Shown here: positions 1-11,056 of the stretch, piece after piece | Layout of the letters: the number at the start of each line of letters is the position of its first letter | Numbering within the stretch: position 1 is the first letter of the stretch | Assembly (NCBI GenBank): GCA_903632075.3 | Contig: CAHIKZ030004135.1 | Location: forward strand, 1,032,001 to 1,096,000 | DNA: 64,000 nt | Direction: 5' to 3' | DNA from: Acanthosepion pharaonis | Taxonomy: Eukaryota > Mollusca > Cephalopoda > Sepiida > Sepiidae | Notes under the pieces: model-generated | What the model saw: only the letters and a program-made list of their open reading frames with translations | Databases searched by the model: none | Told to the model about the DNA's origin: nothing | Position numbers and translations under genes: made by a program

Positions 1-412
1 TTACAGTAAGGTTCACGCTGTGAAAGGCCCGGGGGCCACTCGAGATAGAGGATTTCATTAAGAGGTAGTTTATACGGAGAGGAGAAACTTGAACAGGTTA
101 AGATTGTCGTATCGGAGAAATATCCTCTTGGTAGACGGTTCCACATTGCAGTGGTTCACGAGAAAAAGCTGTTCCTGTGAAACTTACTTCCTACCAATCG
201 AAGACAAAGAAAATGTTGGTAGTTTACTAGAATGTGTGGCATGGTGGGTCCTAGACGTGAGGTTAGAACTGGCAGAACAAAAGATTGCAGTTCATTCGAG
301 CACTTTTCGTAGTGTTAGCGATAGAGCAGTGTGATGCTTACTACATCTCGCCTTTTCGAGCGTGGAAAATACTTTTTCACCCACAAAGACTCGGAGATGC
401 TTTTGGACTCTA
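1..412 (-). pseudogene. CR1-like LINE (family B), C-terminal end and 3' tail, relic
   Basis: Read on the minus strand, this matches base by base in long runs the 3' part of the LINE at 22590-23470: the stretch encoding the RT C-terminus (motif NLNLFKF near the end) followed by a tail containing GTGGCCCCCGGGCCTTT. The family codes for a reverse transcriptase used in target-primed retrotransposition. Several stops and frameshifts break the frame, so it cannot make protein. The plus-strand 81-codon open frame over the same bases is a shadow. The element enters from the left window edge, so its 3' end may lie outside. The family assignment rests on the shared sequence; the clade name CR1/jockey-like is recalled. 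Confidence 0.75.
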
Positions 413-429
413 TTGAGACTCATAGGTAG

Positions 430-850
430 GAATTATGAAATCATCATCGTCATCATCATCAACAACATCATCATCATCATCATCATCAACGTTCGCTCGG
501 CACATGTGAGCAACTGACCAGCTCCCTCCAAATATCTCTGTTGCGTACCAATGTCCGGGTCTCTGTGAAGTATCTTCCAGTCCACTCACTGAGGTTGTCG
601 GCCATTTTTTTCCTCAGCCTCTGCTTCATTTGCCTAAAGTGATAATGTACAGGATAGTAGTGGCCACACCATTTCAACTTCCTCTTCTTGGCTGTGGTTA
701 AGAGGTCTTCCAACAGGGGTGCCTCTTGTCAGATGGCGTCTCGCACTGCTTCATTTGTGATGCGGTCTACGTATAAGATGCTTATGACGGTTCTGTAATA
801 TCTCATTTCTAATGTTTGTATTGTTCGCTGTTCTTCTGCTGTTAATATTC
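430..850 (-). pseudogene. RTE/BovB-like LINE, ORF C-terminus with GAT-repeat tail, relic
   Basis: The minus strand has an open stretch (486-713) with the run KRKLKWCGHYY, then SEWTGRYF and RDIWRELV. This order is typical of the last 80 residues of RTE-type LINE polymerases (RKLKWYGH ... W ... RWR). A continuation upstream (716-845) reads MRYYRTVISI-like residues in another frame. The frame stops at about 486 and is followed by a short (GAT)n-type tail at 436-488, as expected for a LINE 3' end. Upstream RT domains are absent, so this is a 5'-truncated dead copy. It differs in sequence from the three RTE-like ends at 17.2, 25.9 and 46.1 kb. Confidence 0.6.
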
Positions 851-1149
851 ATGCCTTTATTAAATAAATTAAAATAATTGATGAGGCAGCTTTGAGAATT
901 CCTAAAGCAAAAGCTGAGAAATTGAAATGGAAATTGAGACTATCACTAGAGAAAGGCAAGCCTCCCAAGATCACAAGAAAGGAAAATGGCCGTCAAACCC
1001 CTGCAGTGGGATAACAGTTTCATCACACTGCCAATAAAGTATGTCAATGCAATGGTGGAGATGGACAAAGTGAAATATTCAGAAAGATTTGCAAGACTAG
1101 TTAGATACAGTACATACCGCAAGTTAAAAAAGAAAGACATCCTAAATAA

Positions 1150-2060
1150 GTATCTGTTCATCACTTGGTATCTACGTTGATGACAGAACCATCTACTCCA
1201 GTCTTAAATTTAACTCTGATCGGTTCGATATGGTCAAATTGGCAGTAAGATCTTTAAAAAAAATGACCAGCATTTAGTTGTTAACCGAGCAAGAAATGGC
1301 TTCTAAATTTTAAAGCTTCTGAAACGAAACTGCTCGCTAGTAATCGTCTGAGAGAAACTTTGCTGCCATCTATCAGCATGTTTGATGCTACCAGGAGAGT
1401 GAGTCGTTGCGCGGTCTCAGGTTAATATTTTCCGCTGACATGAAGTGGAAAGATTATATCGAATCAATTGCTAAGCCAGCTGCTAGGAAAGTTAGTTCTC
1501 TGTGTCGGGCTAGATAATTTTTCTTGTCCGAATATATCTTGCATATTTACAAGTCTAGTATTCGCTCATGCTTAAAGTATATCTGCTACATATGGCCTGG
1601 TACCACTGCTGTATATTTAGAGATCATTGACAAAATCCAAAGAAGAATCGGCAATGTTATTGGCCTTGATCTCGGCTTCAGTCACTTTCCCATTGCCGTA
1701 ATGTAGCTTCCCTGTGCCTTTTCTATAAATACTTTCATGGTAATTGATAAACTCTCGTCTATCGTACCTAGGCTTAGACTTTATGAATTTAGTCCGCAAT
1801 GCTAAATTGGCCGACAAGGTCACATTATTTTACAGTTGAAATGGTTAGATGTAACCGTAAGTTCGATACTAACAGATGTGTTTTTCTCACACTTCTCACT
1901 TGTGGGACTCTCTTCTGGTTTCTTGATTTCCAATCAAATTTGATCTTTAAAAACTTAAATGCAATGCCAGTTGTTATCTTCTGTCTTCTTAATTTCTCTT
2001 CTTTTATTTTTCTTTCTCCTTAATAATGTTTTCCTTATATTCTTTCACACTCAGTAAGCT
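1150..2060 (+). pseudogene. CR1-like LINE (family A), RT palm to 3' tail, relic
   Basis: Plus strand carries the RT active-site box as YVDD (1173-1184) followed by RTIYSSLKFNSDRFD, then SADMKWKDYIES (about 1435-1470), SSLCRAR, the LHIYKSSIRSCLKY / WPGTTAVYLEIIDKIQRRI block (1545-1660) and the C-terminal TSHLW-like / FKNLNAMP block (1885-1970). This is the usual order in the last third of CR1/jockey-like polymerases. The tail ends near a TTCACACTCAGTAA motif shared with other family-A copies. Frameshifts and stops lie throughout. At least seven more copies or pieces of the family are in this window. Confidence 0.8.
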
Positions 2061-2424
2061 TCTGCATGTATCCCATAATTTCCCCTAAAACAGTATCCTA
2101 GTATCGTCTATTGCCAATTGTTGGGGTTCAGAAAAGCAGATTTCTTGTAGATGTATCCAAACTCACTAACAGTTAAGGCTCCATTTTATGTAAAAAAAAA
2201 ACAAAAAAAAAAACACTGACTATTTAAAGATTCTTCCATTTATTTCAACCTAGGGTAAGTTTTGGGCATTGCGAACCTGTTAAGCTCCAAACAAGTCTCT
2301 ATCTGTGATTCAAGAATCTCTCTTCAGGAATTTACCATTATTCAATAGATAACCCTATGGAGATATAAACAATCTGTTCTTTTGTAAAGATATAAACGTC
2401 CTGATTGTCTGTAGCAACAACATT

Positions 2425-2715
2425 GAGTTTTGACATACATAAGCATGAAGAAGGTCTGGCTATGGCTTCCCTATTATCCCCAATGGTTGCAAATATATAT
2501 ACGGAATACTTCGAGGAAATGTATGAAAAGACTGATTAAAACCAACTATGTAGGTGAGATGCTTCGATGGAACCTTCATCCTCTGGCCTCGCCAGGAAGA
2601 TGTAAAAGTAAAATTCACAATGGAAAAGGAAGAAGATAAACTTGTTTTCCTGGATGTGTTAATAACCCGAAGGGAATATACGTATATCATGAGCCAAAAT
2701 TCAATGGACAATACC
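2425..2715 (+). pseudogene. Penelope-like element, reverse transcriptase fragment
   Basis: The reading frame at 2444 gives EEGLAMASLLSPMVANIYTE, matching the Penelope RT block normally reading GxAMGSPLSPxxANIYME. After a one-base frameshift the frame at 2539 reads KPTM-stop-VRCFDGTFILWPR (2539-2590), where active Penelope elements have W for the stop and YVDD for CFDG. It continues KFTMEKEEDKLVFLDVLITR (about 2607-2670), the conserved FLDVL block. Both catalytic aspartates of the YVDD box are therefore not preserved as a pair. This is a dead internal fragment with no GIY-YIG domain or termini attached. Confidence 0.8.
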
Positions 2716-2796
2716 TAACCTCGATTGCCACTATTTATACAACGTAAAGAAAGGAATAGTTCGCTGACTACTAATTTCTAAATAATGACCGAAATA

Positions 2797-3436
2797 TCTA
2801 AATAACTAAACGACAAATTCTGTCTGTTTATCACTATGTCTGAAATCCCTCTAACTCGGGTCAAACTTGCTCTACAAGAACATATTATACATTTTTGAAA
2901 TCAGGATGATCCCAGGATTGAAAATCAGCTCTTCATCTGGAATTTGTGTCCGGATGAGAAGGGAACAATTAAAAACTCAAATTTTAAAATAACTGAAAAA
3001 AATTAATGGTTTTAAAAGTTTTTAACTTATATAGAGTTTAAAGTAACAGAAAGATTTGTGAATTTAAAAAAAAAATTATTTTATATTCAGTTTAAAATAT
3101 TCCCAAAACTTTGTGAACTGAAGAAATCAATTTTATTTTCGTGATGTGAAATTTTGAAGTTCCGCAGACTTTGCGATTTAAAGTTTCACGGAATTTGTGA
3201 GTTGAAGAATTTTCGGCCTTAATTTGAATTTCAGCCAAAATCAGACTTTTGGCCCAAATCGATGTTTTGGTCAGATTTCGTCTTATAGCTCAAATCAGGA
3301 ATTTCAAAACCTTACTAAGGTTTTGAAATTCCATGGAGTGAATTGAAGATTTCAAAGTTATCATTATCATTGCTGTTATCTCAATTAGCCTTCCATCTAG
3401 CTTAAAAGTCCGCATGATGCGTGGCTTTTAAGCTAC
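2797..3436 (+). mobile_element. Helitron-type non-autonomous element, copy 1
   Basis: Begins TCTAAATAACTAAACG followed by CAAATTCTGTCTG and ends with a small hairpin (CCGCATgATGCGtGG) some 8-11 bases before a terminal CTAC. The base before the element is A (2796) and the base after is T (3437), the A|T target preference of Helitrons. The same sequence recurs at 15776-16393 with the same boundaries. No Rep/helicase coding is present, so it would depend on an autonomous relative. The interior is AT-rich with repeated TTTAAA-type words. The 11-base palindrome TAGCTTAAAAG / CTTTTAAGCTA overlaps the 3' end. Confidence 0.65.
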
Positions 3437-3596
3437 TATCAAAATAAGAAAGAATTAACATAAGACATATAAGATTGGTTGATTATTTCGTTTTCTCTGG
3501 CTTATCAACTCAAGTTACTTAAATCCAGAAAATAATTTTAGATAGTAAGAATTTTGTTTAGATAATAATGATTTACTGATACATGTCTTACTAATT

Positions 3597-3837
3597 AACC
3601 CATAGCTGGAGGAGAAAACGTGGATTCATACTTTTTCCGCGTTAGTAAATATAACGAACAAGGCTCTCCGCTTAACAATTTCAAATGATTATCCATTACA
3701 CCACTCGCACATCCAAGCTTACTGCACCTTGTATTCCCAAGCGGTCACCCATCTAGGTACTGTTCATACTCGACGTTACTTAACTTTTGTCATCTTATGT
3801 TAACCGGTGTTTCAACGTGATGTTTTGGCCGTAAGCC
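3597..3837 (-). repeat. Composite 5S-tRNA-like SINE relic
   Basis: On the minus strand 3837-3715 aligns over its whole length with metazoan 5S rRNA (starts GGCTTACGGCCA, contains GATGGGTGACCGCTTGGGAA, ends GTAAGCTT), with an extra 12 bases in the middle. Then comes a tRNA-like stretch with GTGTAATGGATAATCA (about 3700-3670), then a SINE body with AAAAGTATGAATCCA and CTCCAGCTATGGGTTAA (3650-3597). The body is shared with SINEs at 26425 and 38500. It is too diverged to be a functional 5S gene. Pol III promoter elements of 5S and tRNA type would both have been present in the parent. Confidence 0.6.
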
Positions 3838-5112
3838 CTGGTTAACATAAGCACCCGTCAGAGAAACAACATCAGTTTTCACGAGCCTTATATTAGAGAA
3901 GGACCTATGGCCCATAGAACATCAAGACAGTCTTTAAAAGCAGTTCTATCCTTCGGAGATATCTCTCCCAAAACATGATGCAGCTGAACAGAACATGACC
4001 AAGAATTGCATAAGTTCCATTGTATGAAGTTGTGTCAAAACATACCGCACTCTAAAAGTAACAACAGCAAAAAAAATCAGCAAGTGGGATCAATAAAATC
4101 GGGGATATCTAATCATGTAGAATTAAGTCAAATTAATAGATAGAGAACAACATTAGACAAGAAAGAGTTTGAAAGAATTAGAACACATACTAAGCTCATG
4201 TGTCAACCTAGCATAGAAGCAAACACCATAGAGGGTACTTTTAAAGACGAAATAACATTTGGCCTAAGACTAAAAAAATGTACCATCTAATTAGATTATA
4301 TATAAACTAAAGAGGTGATTGAGCGACATTAGGTTTCAAGATCAATATTTTTACCAGCGATTTGTCCTGCACCCTCTCATTACTCTAGAGAGGGGGGTCG
4401 GTCCTCGCATCGAGGCCAGCGCAACCGACGGTTACGGGGACTCGAGGAATGTTTGTCCTTGGTCAGATTATACGCGCTCAGGTTCCCTCACATTAAACCC
4501 AATCTTGTGTCACGTCTCAGTGGGGAGACCATGGTAAATATCTAACTGACAGTCGCGGGTTTAATTATCTAGATCGACTAGAGCAAAAGATCCCTATACT
4601 CTGTTACAATGCGAAAAACAAACGACATCGAATTAACGAGACAATTAACGTAAACAAGTTATTTCCCCTTAATACCGACAGCGGAATGCGAACAAGTTAC
4701 CGTTGCAGTTCAGATTTCAGCTTGAAATTTACAGGTTACAAACTACGCCAAAAGTTGAAAGATTAGAACCTTAACAACCAAGGTGATCATATTAGTCCGA
4801 TCAAATCAGTGTATAATAAATATCTGAACATACATTTACTCTAGTGATAACACATGAAATGCTAACAGCCGGTGGTTTTAAGGAAAAAATAATAACAAGT
4901 AGAATATACTTAAGCTTGATAAAATTAATCATTTTCTTCTTGAGATGCCCACTAACCCTACCACTGCTCCAACATTCTTCCGATTATCTTTAATTATTTT
5001 CTGTGTGAATCGACTGAATATTTCTGGCGATATAGAAAATATTGATGATTAAACATTGATTTTAGAAACTGTTTACCTACAATTCCATTTTGCCACTCAA
5101 TGACACACAGAC
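3838..5112. other. No recognisable feature
   Basis: AT-rich sequence. A GC-richer patch at about 4385-4560 (GAGGGGGGTCGGTCCTCGC region) gives a 72-codon open frame that I do not recognise. I see no repeat partner elsewhere in the window. Confidence 0.4.
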
Positions 5113-5113
5113 A

Positions 5114-5162
<49 letters not shown>
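5113..5162. repeat. (CA)n(TA)n compound microsatellite
   Basis: About 17 CA units followed directly by about 8 TA units. It lies just upstream of the LINE-A relic. Confidence 0.95.
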
Positions 5163-5163
<1 letters not shown>

Positions 5164-5194
5164 AACTCTGACAATTTTTATCTCCAGAATCTAT

Positions 5195-6815
5195 CTTATA
5201 TATCTACCATTCGTCCATACTTATACATATTGCCTACCATATATGGTCGGGTGCTCTCTACTATATTTTTAGAGATCCTTGATAAAATCCAAAGAAGAAT
5301 CAGTAATATAGTTGGTCCTGATCTGTCGTCTGGTCCTTAGTCACTTACCCACCACCGTAAATTTGCCTCCCCTGTGCTTTTTCTATAAATACTTTCATGG
5401 TAATTGTTCGGATGATCTCTTAGCTTGTGTCGTGTGAAAGGGGCTGACCTTGAGTGGCACATTGATGCCGGTTAGGCATCAGGATATTGCTCTTCCTGGG
5501 TTGAACTTGTGCAACCCATCCCGAAATTAGGCTAGATTAAGTTTCCTTTTTGATGCTTTAGTTTCCTTTTTTAGTTAACTTAGCTAGGGTATGTATGCTC
5601 ATTGGCCCCTTTTATTTCTGTCCCTAATTTTCTTTAAGTTTTATTTCCCCATCCCCTCCCTCGTTAGGTAGTCAGTGATGTCAGTTCGCTGGTGGATGCG
5701 GGGCGCCTTTCGTTTCACGGTTTTTTTTCGTATTTGTTGTCGTGTCTGAATGAGTGCATGTCAGTGTGAGTGCGTGGGAGGTATGAATGGTTTACACTAT
5801 TATAGTCCCGCATTGATTTCGGCCAGTGAAGTGATGTTTCTGTCACATGTAGTGATTGGGGGGGGGGCTTTTATTACTAATCTTATTTTCTTTAGTTTCT
5901 TGTAAATAGTTTTTTGTATTCATATTGTAAATACTCATCGGGGTTAACTTTTAGAATTGTTGTTTTATTCCCCTCTCGCCCCACAGACATCGAATTGTAA
6001 ATATGGGGACTAGTTAGTATTTTCATAGAGACAAAGAGGTATTATGGTGGTTGTAGTAAGAAAGGTACGTATGAATGTGTTGTTTTGTTGTAAGGAATAT
6101 TGTTTCGTACGATTGGGTCAGTGCCTGCGGCTAGCTAAGTTATAGTTAAGACAGAAGAAGACCGTCCTTTCCCCAATCCCCTTTTCGGCCTTGTGCCACA
6201 TTTCTGTATTGTACAGAATAAATATTGCTCTTAGCTATCGGAGAATTGTACATATGAGAACTTGTTAGGACTTTCATAGAGACAATAAGGTATTATGGTG
6301 GATGTAGTAATCAAAATAAGTAACAATGCGTTGTTCTGGTGTAAGGAATATTGTGCTATGTTTGGGTCAGTGTTTGTGGCTAGCTAAGTTTAAATTTAAG
6401 ACAAAACAAGACCGTCCTTTTCCCCATACCCCATTTTGGCCTTGTGCCATATTTCTGTACATAATGCGGAATAAATATCGCTTTTCGCTCTGGTACTTTA
6501 TTAATTTTAGTGCAGTACTGGACGGGTGACGAGGTCTCTTCAATTTACAGTTGAATTGGCTCTATGTAACCGTATGTTCTATGTTAACAGTTTTTTTTTC
6601 TAGCACTTCTCACTTGTGGTACTCTCTTCCGGCTCCATGCTTTCCAGTCAACTTTAATCTTCAAAAATTTAAATTAAATGTCAATCGCTATTTACTGTCC
6701 TCCTGGTTACTCTTTCATTGTTCCCGCTCCCTAATAATGTTTCTGTATTCTAATTCTTTCACACCCAGTAACCCTTTGTGTCTTAGTGGCTTTATTGTCT
6801 CGCTTGGAGTGAACA
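5195..6815 (+). pseudogene. CR1-like LINE (family A) split by a foreign insertion
   Basis: 5195-5436 encodes the IYLPFVHTY / KSKEESVI and HLPTTVNLPPLCFFYKYFHG block, and the following block (SHLWYSLPAPCFPVNFNLQK) only resumes at about 6540-6690. Other family-A copies at 1150 and 33520 are continuous across this point. The tail at 6755-6812 (TTTCACACCCAGTAACCC then CTCGCTTGGAGTGAA) is the common family-A 3' end. The copy is 5'-truncated and full of stops. Confidence 0.7.
5437..6527 (+). mobile_element. Insertion of about 1.1 kb in LINE-A, with an internal 248-bp duplication; class unknown
   Basis: Present between two halves of a LINE and absent from other copies of that LINE. It holds two tandem units, about 5995-6235 and 6243-6490, each starting near ATTGTAAATATGGGGACTAG-like sequence and each ending in GGCCTTGTGCCA ... 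AATAAATAT, i.e. two polyadenylation-like signals. No ORF of note. It could be a long terminal repeat or a non-coding element; I do not see convincing TG...CA ends or a target duplication, so both edges are approximate. Confidence 0.5.
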
Positions 6816-6817
6816 CG

Positions 6818-6855
<38 letters not shown>
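6818..6855. repeat. (TA)n microsatellite
   Basis: About 17 TA units between the LINE-A tail and the LTR-like repeat. Confidence 0.95.
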
Positions 6856-6857
<2 letters not shown>

Positions 6858-7162
6858 TGATGTCAACGAATACTCGTTGCCGCTTTTGTGATGTCAACGA
6901 ATACTCGTTGTCACTTTCGTAATGCTCGTTGTAGCAGAGACTTTGTAATCGCAGATACAACTATAGTAAATCTGTTGAACAATACCGGTGTCAGAGGCCT
7001 TCGAGTAACACTCGCACTAATAGTACTTGCTCGATAATACTTCCCCTTCAGTAACCACCAAATTATAGATAGTGATCAGTATAGAGAAATAGTATCGTTT
7101 GCTCTCTGGCGATCTATGTTCAAACTACAGTGTTGGCAGGAACATTTTACTCCTATACAACA
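6855..7162 (+). repeat. LTR-like interspersed repeat, copy 1
   Basis: Starts TGGTGATGTCAACG, ends CCTATACAACA, so has TG...CA ends. The 5-bp flanks are ATATA on both sides, but the left one is inside a TA repeat, so that is weak evidence. A second copy lies at 20560-21021. The first 60 bases contain about two tandem units of TTTGTGATGTCAACGAATAC. No coding sequence. Confidence 0.5.
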
Positions 7163-7188
7163 ATATATAAACATTAAATTATTTCATA

Positions 7189-7191
7189 CAC

Positions 7192-7260
<69 letters not shown>

Positions 7261-7263
7261 TCT
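7189..7263. repeat. (TC)n microsatellite
   Basis: Nearly pure CT repeat with one TATC interruption; low complexity. Confidence 0.95.
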
Positions 7264-7534
7264 TGTAGGTTAGCTATTGATTTATCGGAAGTTTGTGCAA
7301 TTTTTGCACAAATTCATCATCATACGATAAATTACATGTATTTAAATATTAAGAGACAATGGTTTAACTGCAAGGAAACCCTCAAAATATTCGAAGCTAT
7401 TATTATGCAAAAGAAAAAAAACATCCGAATTAAAGACAGACAAACAAATAGAGAGACAGAAATGAGATGCATGATAACTCTGAGTTTTAAGAATCAATAT
7501 TTCGTGGACCCTGTGTATATAGACTAATGAAATT

Positions 7535-8309
7535 TCTCTATAAGGCAGCTGGAATTATTTCAAACAGGTTTTGTTAAATTCAACCGACAATGTCTGTTTA
7601 AATTCCATGCTATACTAGCAGCATGGCCCGGCGTTGGCCGTGCTTGATTGAAAAATCTTACGACTCATACAGCAATCGCTATCGCTTGACTTAAAATATT
7701 TTTGCCCTTCCTTGCCTTTAAAGGAGTGCCCTTTGCCGTGCTGATGTTGCTACATGCCTTACTTCTTGCCTATCACACACTGCGAATTTTTTATAAGCTC
7801 TATACTAAACATTAAATCTGTTACGAAAAAAGAACTAAACAAAATGAACACAAAACGATCAGCTTTAAAAAAAAGACTCGTAACTGGAAAAACCGAATGA
7901 AAAAAGAATGTTAACAACAAATACTTTTTCACACCCAACCCAGTTCTGCGGAATCAGAATCAACGTTAAGTTTAAGCAAGCGAATGAGCCAATTGGAGTA
8001 AAGTGCCATGCAGATTTAAATTTTTCCCACTTAAGACGAATGCAACTATCAATTTTTTTTTTGCATGCTAGTTAACATTCGTGTCAGTTAGCTGTTGGCT
8101 CTCACGCTGGCCAATAGAATCTTCCTGCCTATTCGTGACAGCCAGCTATAAGCTCTCACTCTGGTTAGTAGAAAATGGAAACTGCCGTAGAAGCATGAAA
8201 AAATCCACTACCGATGGGAGTTGGGAAATGCAAAGTCGGTCTTGGCCTTCTCGCTAACTTTCATGTAAATTTTAGTGCAAATCCGTCGAAAATTGCGGCC
8301 GTGCATTCG

Positions 8310-8361
<52 letters not shown>

Positions 8362-8460
8362 CCTGCCTTTTATAGATAGAGATTTTTTTTTTAATTTTGG
8401 AATAAACTATACATGGAGATTAAAATTCTAGATAAGTTGCCCGAAGTTCATATTTTGTTC
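7535..8460 (+). repeat. Interspersed repeat R interrupted by a Helitron-type element
   Basis: 7535-7608 (TTTCAAACAGGTTTTGTTAA, then CCGACAATGTCTGTTTAAA) matches the start of the repeat at 29995-30140, while the second part of that repeat (TTGCCCAAAATTTG) is matched by TTGCCCGAAGTTC at about 8438. The intervening 7615-8382 is the Helitron-type element. Similarity is moderate and the second half is short. Confidence 0.35.
7615..8382 (-). mobile_element. Helitron-type non-autonomous element, second family
   Basis: Read on the minus strand it begins TCTCTATCTATAAAAGGCAG, followed by a (TG)n run (8314-8360), then GCACGGCCGCAATTTTCGAC, and ends GCACGGCCAACGCCGGGCCA ... CTGCTAG. The end hairpin-like GCACGGC/GCCGGGC lies just before terminal CTAG, and the flanking bases are A before TC and T after CTAG. 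These are the hallmarks of Helitron-type rolling-circle elements. No Rep/helicase. On the 5' side an alternative edge at 8376 is equally compatible. Confidence 0.6.
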
Positions 8461-8539
8461 TGTTTTCGACTGACTCAGTAATTATTTGCGGACTGTGCGA
8501 TTGGCATACCAGACCAGGCCGCTGACATAGAGTTAGATC

Positions 8540-8790
8540 TAACGTGTAATGAATGTGGTCGTAGAGTAAGCTTAAAAAATTATCAAAGAAGCCACATACA
8601 GTGAGAAGGCATTCACGACAAATTATACGGCCTTTTTATCTTGCAACGAGTATGGAAAAGAATGTGCCTCATTTGGTGAACTAAAACGTCATATGAAAGT
8701 TGGCCAAAATATTTCTACAATCCTTATCGCAAGAGGCGCCCAATATTGCCGCATCTGCGTAAGGGAGTGTAACTCCCTACAGTACTAAAA
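8540..8790 (+). pseudogene. C2H2-zinc-finger-like coding relic
   Basis: Two frames give LDLTCNECGRRVSLKNYQRS followed by H, and then SCNEYGKECASFGELKRHMK and YCRICVRECNS. The spacing CxxC-x12-H with a repeated CNE(C/Y)G(R/K) core looks like degenerate C2H2 fingers. Stops intervene. Such finger arrays occur both in host genes and in some LINE ORFs, and I cannot tell which this was. A similar piece lies at 14460-14590. Confidence 0.4.
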
Positions 8791-10190
8791 CGCAACATCA
8801 GCGCTGCCTATATTTGAGGATCAATCGATAGATGGCGTTATTAAAAAATGTGTCCCAGCAATCATATATTTACGTATGTATATACAGTTAATATTTGTTC
8901 TTTTGTTTGTGTCCCTCAAATTTCATCTGTTCGAATAATCGAATAATCGAATAATCAGCTTTTCTAAATCACCTTTACACATCAAAATAGCAAGTGTCCA
9001 ACAAAGAACACTACAATTACCAAAAGCCTAATCACACGGGACATCCGAGAGTGTTTGTGTTTAAAGCAGTATATTCTATTCATATGATCCGTGGTCAAAC
9101 CTTCCGTCAATTACAAATGAACGCAGTTATTTTTTTTCTAATCGATCAAGTACATGACTCACTGACACGAGAGCAAATTATATTATCTTTTTGCTCAGAT
9201 GCACATTATATCATTGAAACTGACTACTTGAAAGGCAAACCTTTTCATGAAATGAATATTGCGTAGTTACCTCCGATTTTTCTCCAGTGCCCCTTTGTTC
9301 TATTCTTTTCATATGAAGTTATTTAGATTTGGTAAGATTTCCCGGGAGATAAACCAGTCTTTGCTCTAAGTTTTTTTTTTTGTTTTGTTTTTTTTTTTTT
9401 TTTTTTTGGGGGGGGGGTCTCTTTAGTCCAAATTTGATTCGTATTTATTTTCCAAGCTATTCTCTATCAAATATTCTACTAGTCACATATTGTAACATGT
9501 CGCTATATCATTTTTGATTGCATTTATAAAGGGTAACACGTTTTGGATATAGTGATCAAAGCTGAAAAAAAAGATAATGCTGTTTGCATATCACCTACGG
9601 CAAAAGGTAAATTTCAGTAAGATTTATCGGATGAAAATTTAGAATTACAATTGAATTTTATATCCTGCAGGAATTAAATTAATCAAAGCCATATCATTTC
9701 ATGTGTGGTTAACAAAAATACCCGCCTCTCGCTTTTAGAATAATAATCTGTAAATATCTGAAGACAAAGAAATGCCAATTCATATAAATTGTATAACCTC
9801 CACCTAGAATTATCACAAAAAGATTACACCCGAAGTTACCAGAGAAGATCAGAAAATACTGCAATCACCGTTTATTGATTGCAATGATGATAGGTGGGTG
9901 GTTGTTCGGTGTTGTATTGAATGTTTGATTATATATAAGTCGCAGTTATAAAAGAAAAATCAGTAGGATAATTTAAAATCCAACAGACACACCATCATCG
10001 TCGGATCTGATAAGGTAATTTAATTTATTATCCCCCTTAACCTAAAAAATCCCAAAGCATTTTCCTTACACACAGTTTTGTCTTTCATTTCAACCTAAAG
10101 ACGCCGAACCTAAAATACGTTGGCGAAACACGCTGCCGTTAAAAAGGCTTTTCTACTTTCTCCTATTATTTCCATATATATATATTTAGA
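8791..10190. other. Mostly featureless; short repeats
   Basis: Contains three tandem ATAATCGA-type units at 8930-8960, a poly-T/poly-G run at 9370-9418, and a 90-codon open frame at 8994-9266 that I do not recognise. At 10097-10134 there is a hammerhead-like motif (see findings). Confidence 0.4.
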
Positions 10191-10221
10191 ATGTCTCTAG
10201 CTAATTTATGGGGAGCACTGT

Positions 10222-10286
<65 letters not shown>

Positions 10287-10357
10287 TCAGCACCTGAAGA
10301 TTGCGTTGTCCATGAAATTCAGAGTTGTGCTACCGGTGAGGAAAAAAAATGTATGTT

Positions 10358-10430
<73 letters not shown>
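10222..10430. repeat. (TA)n and (TA)n(TG)n microsatellites around a hairpin relic
   Basis: About 30 TA units (10222-10283), 70 bases with a CACCTGAAGATTGCG motif related to the hairpin family at 28785 and 56259, then (TA)9(TG)28. Confidence 0.9.
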
Positions 10431-10432
<2 letters not shown>

Positions 10433-10986
10433 ATATATAGAAAATAGGAAAGAACTCGTTAGGTTAATAATCCAATGTTCTTTAAAATTTTGTTATTATT
10501 TTTAAAAAACAGTGCTCGAAACCAAAAAAAAAAAAACAATTGTTAGCGGATTATGACAGTTTTTATATATATATGCACAAAACCCTTTCAGGAAAAAAAT
10601 TAAAAAAATAAATAAATAAATCTCCATAGACACTTAACCAGACTAAACGATGTCATCTTCCGCTTTGAATTTAGACACCCCAAATTTACCCTGACTTGAC
10701 CTCTTTAAATGTAACTGAGATATTGATACAAATTATTAACCATTACGCACCTTTTTTTAAATAATTGCTCTAGCCGTTACCATAGTAATTTTAATTTTAA
10801 TAATGAATATGCTTATAAAACGCGTAGATTTCAAGAATTAGTTATTCAAAAAAAAAATTTCGCTTGAAGATGGAACAGAGCTTGGTACTATAATTCAAAT
10901 TCATTCAAATAATTATATTGAAGTTTTCGGCTCTTGTTTTAAAACATGAGAACTCTTATGTAGCGATGGAATCATATTTTTAAATA

Positions 10987-11056
<70 letters not shown>

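Noticed and set aside
436..488. CRISPR-like ATC repeats
   Set aside because: Continuous trinucleotide repeat without spacers, forming a LINE tail.
6855..7162. Confident solo LTR with ATATA duplication
   Set aside because: The left ATATA lies in a TA microsatellite and the second copy lacks a matching duplication, so only LTR-like is claimed.
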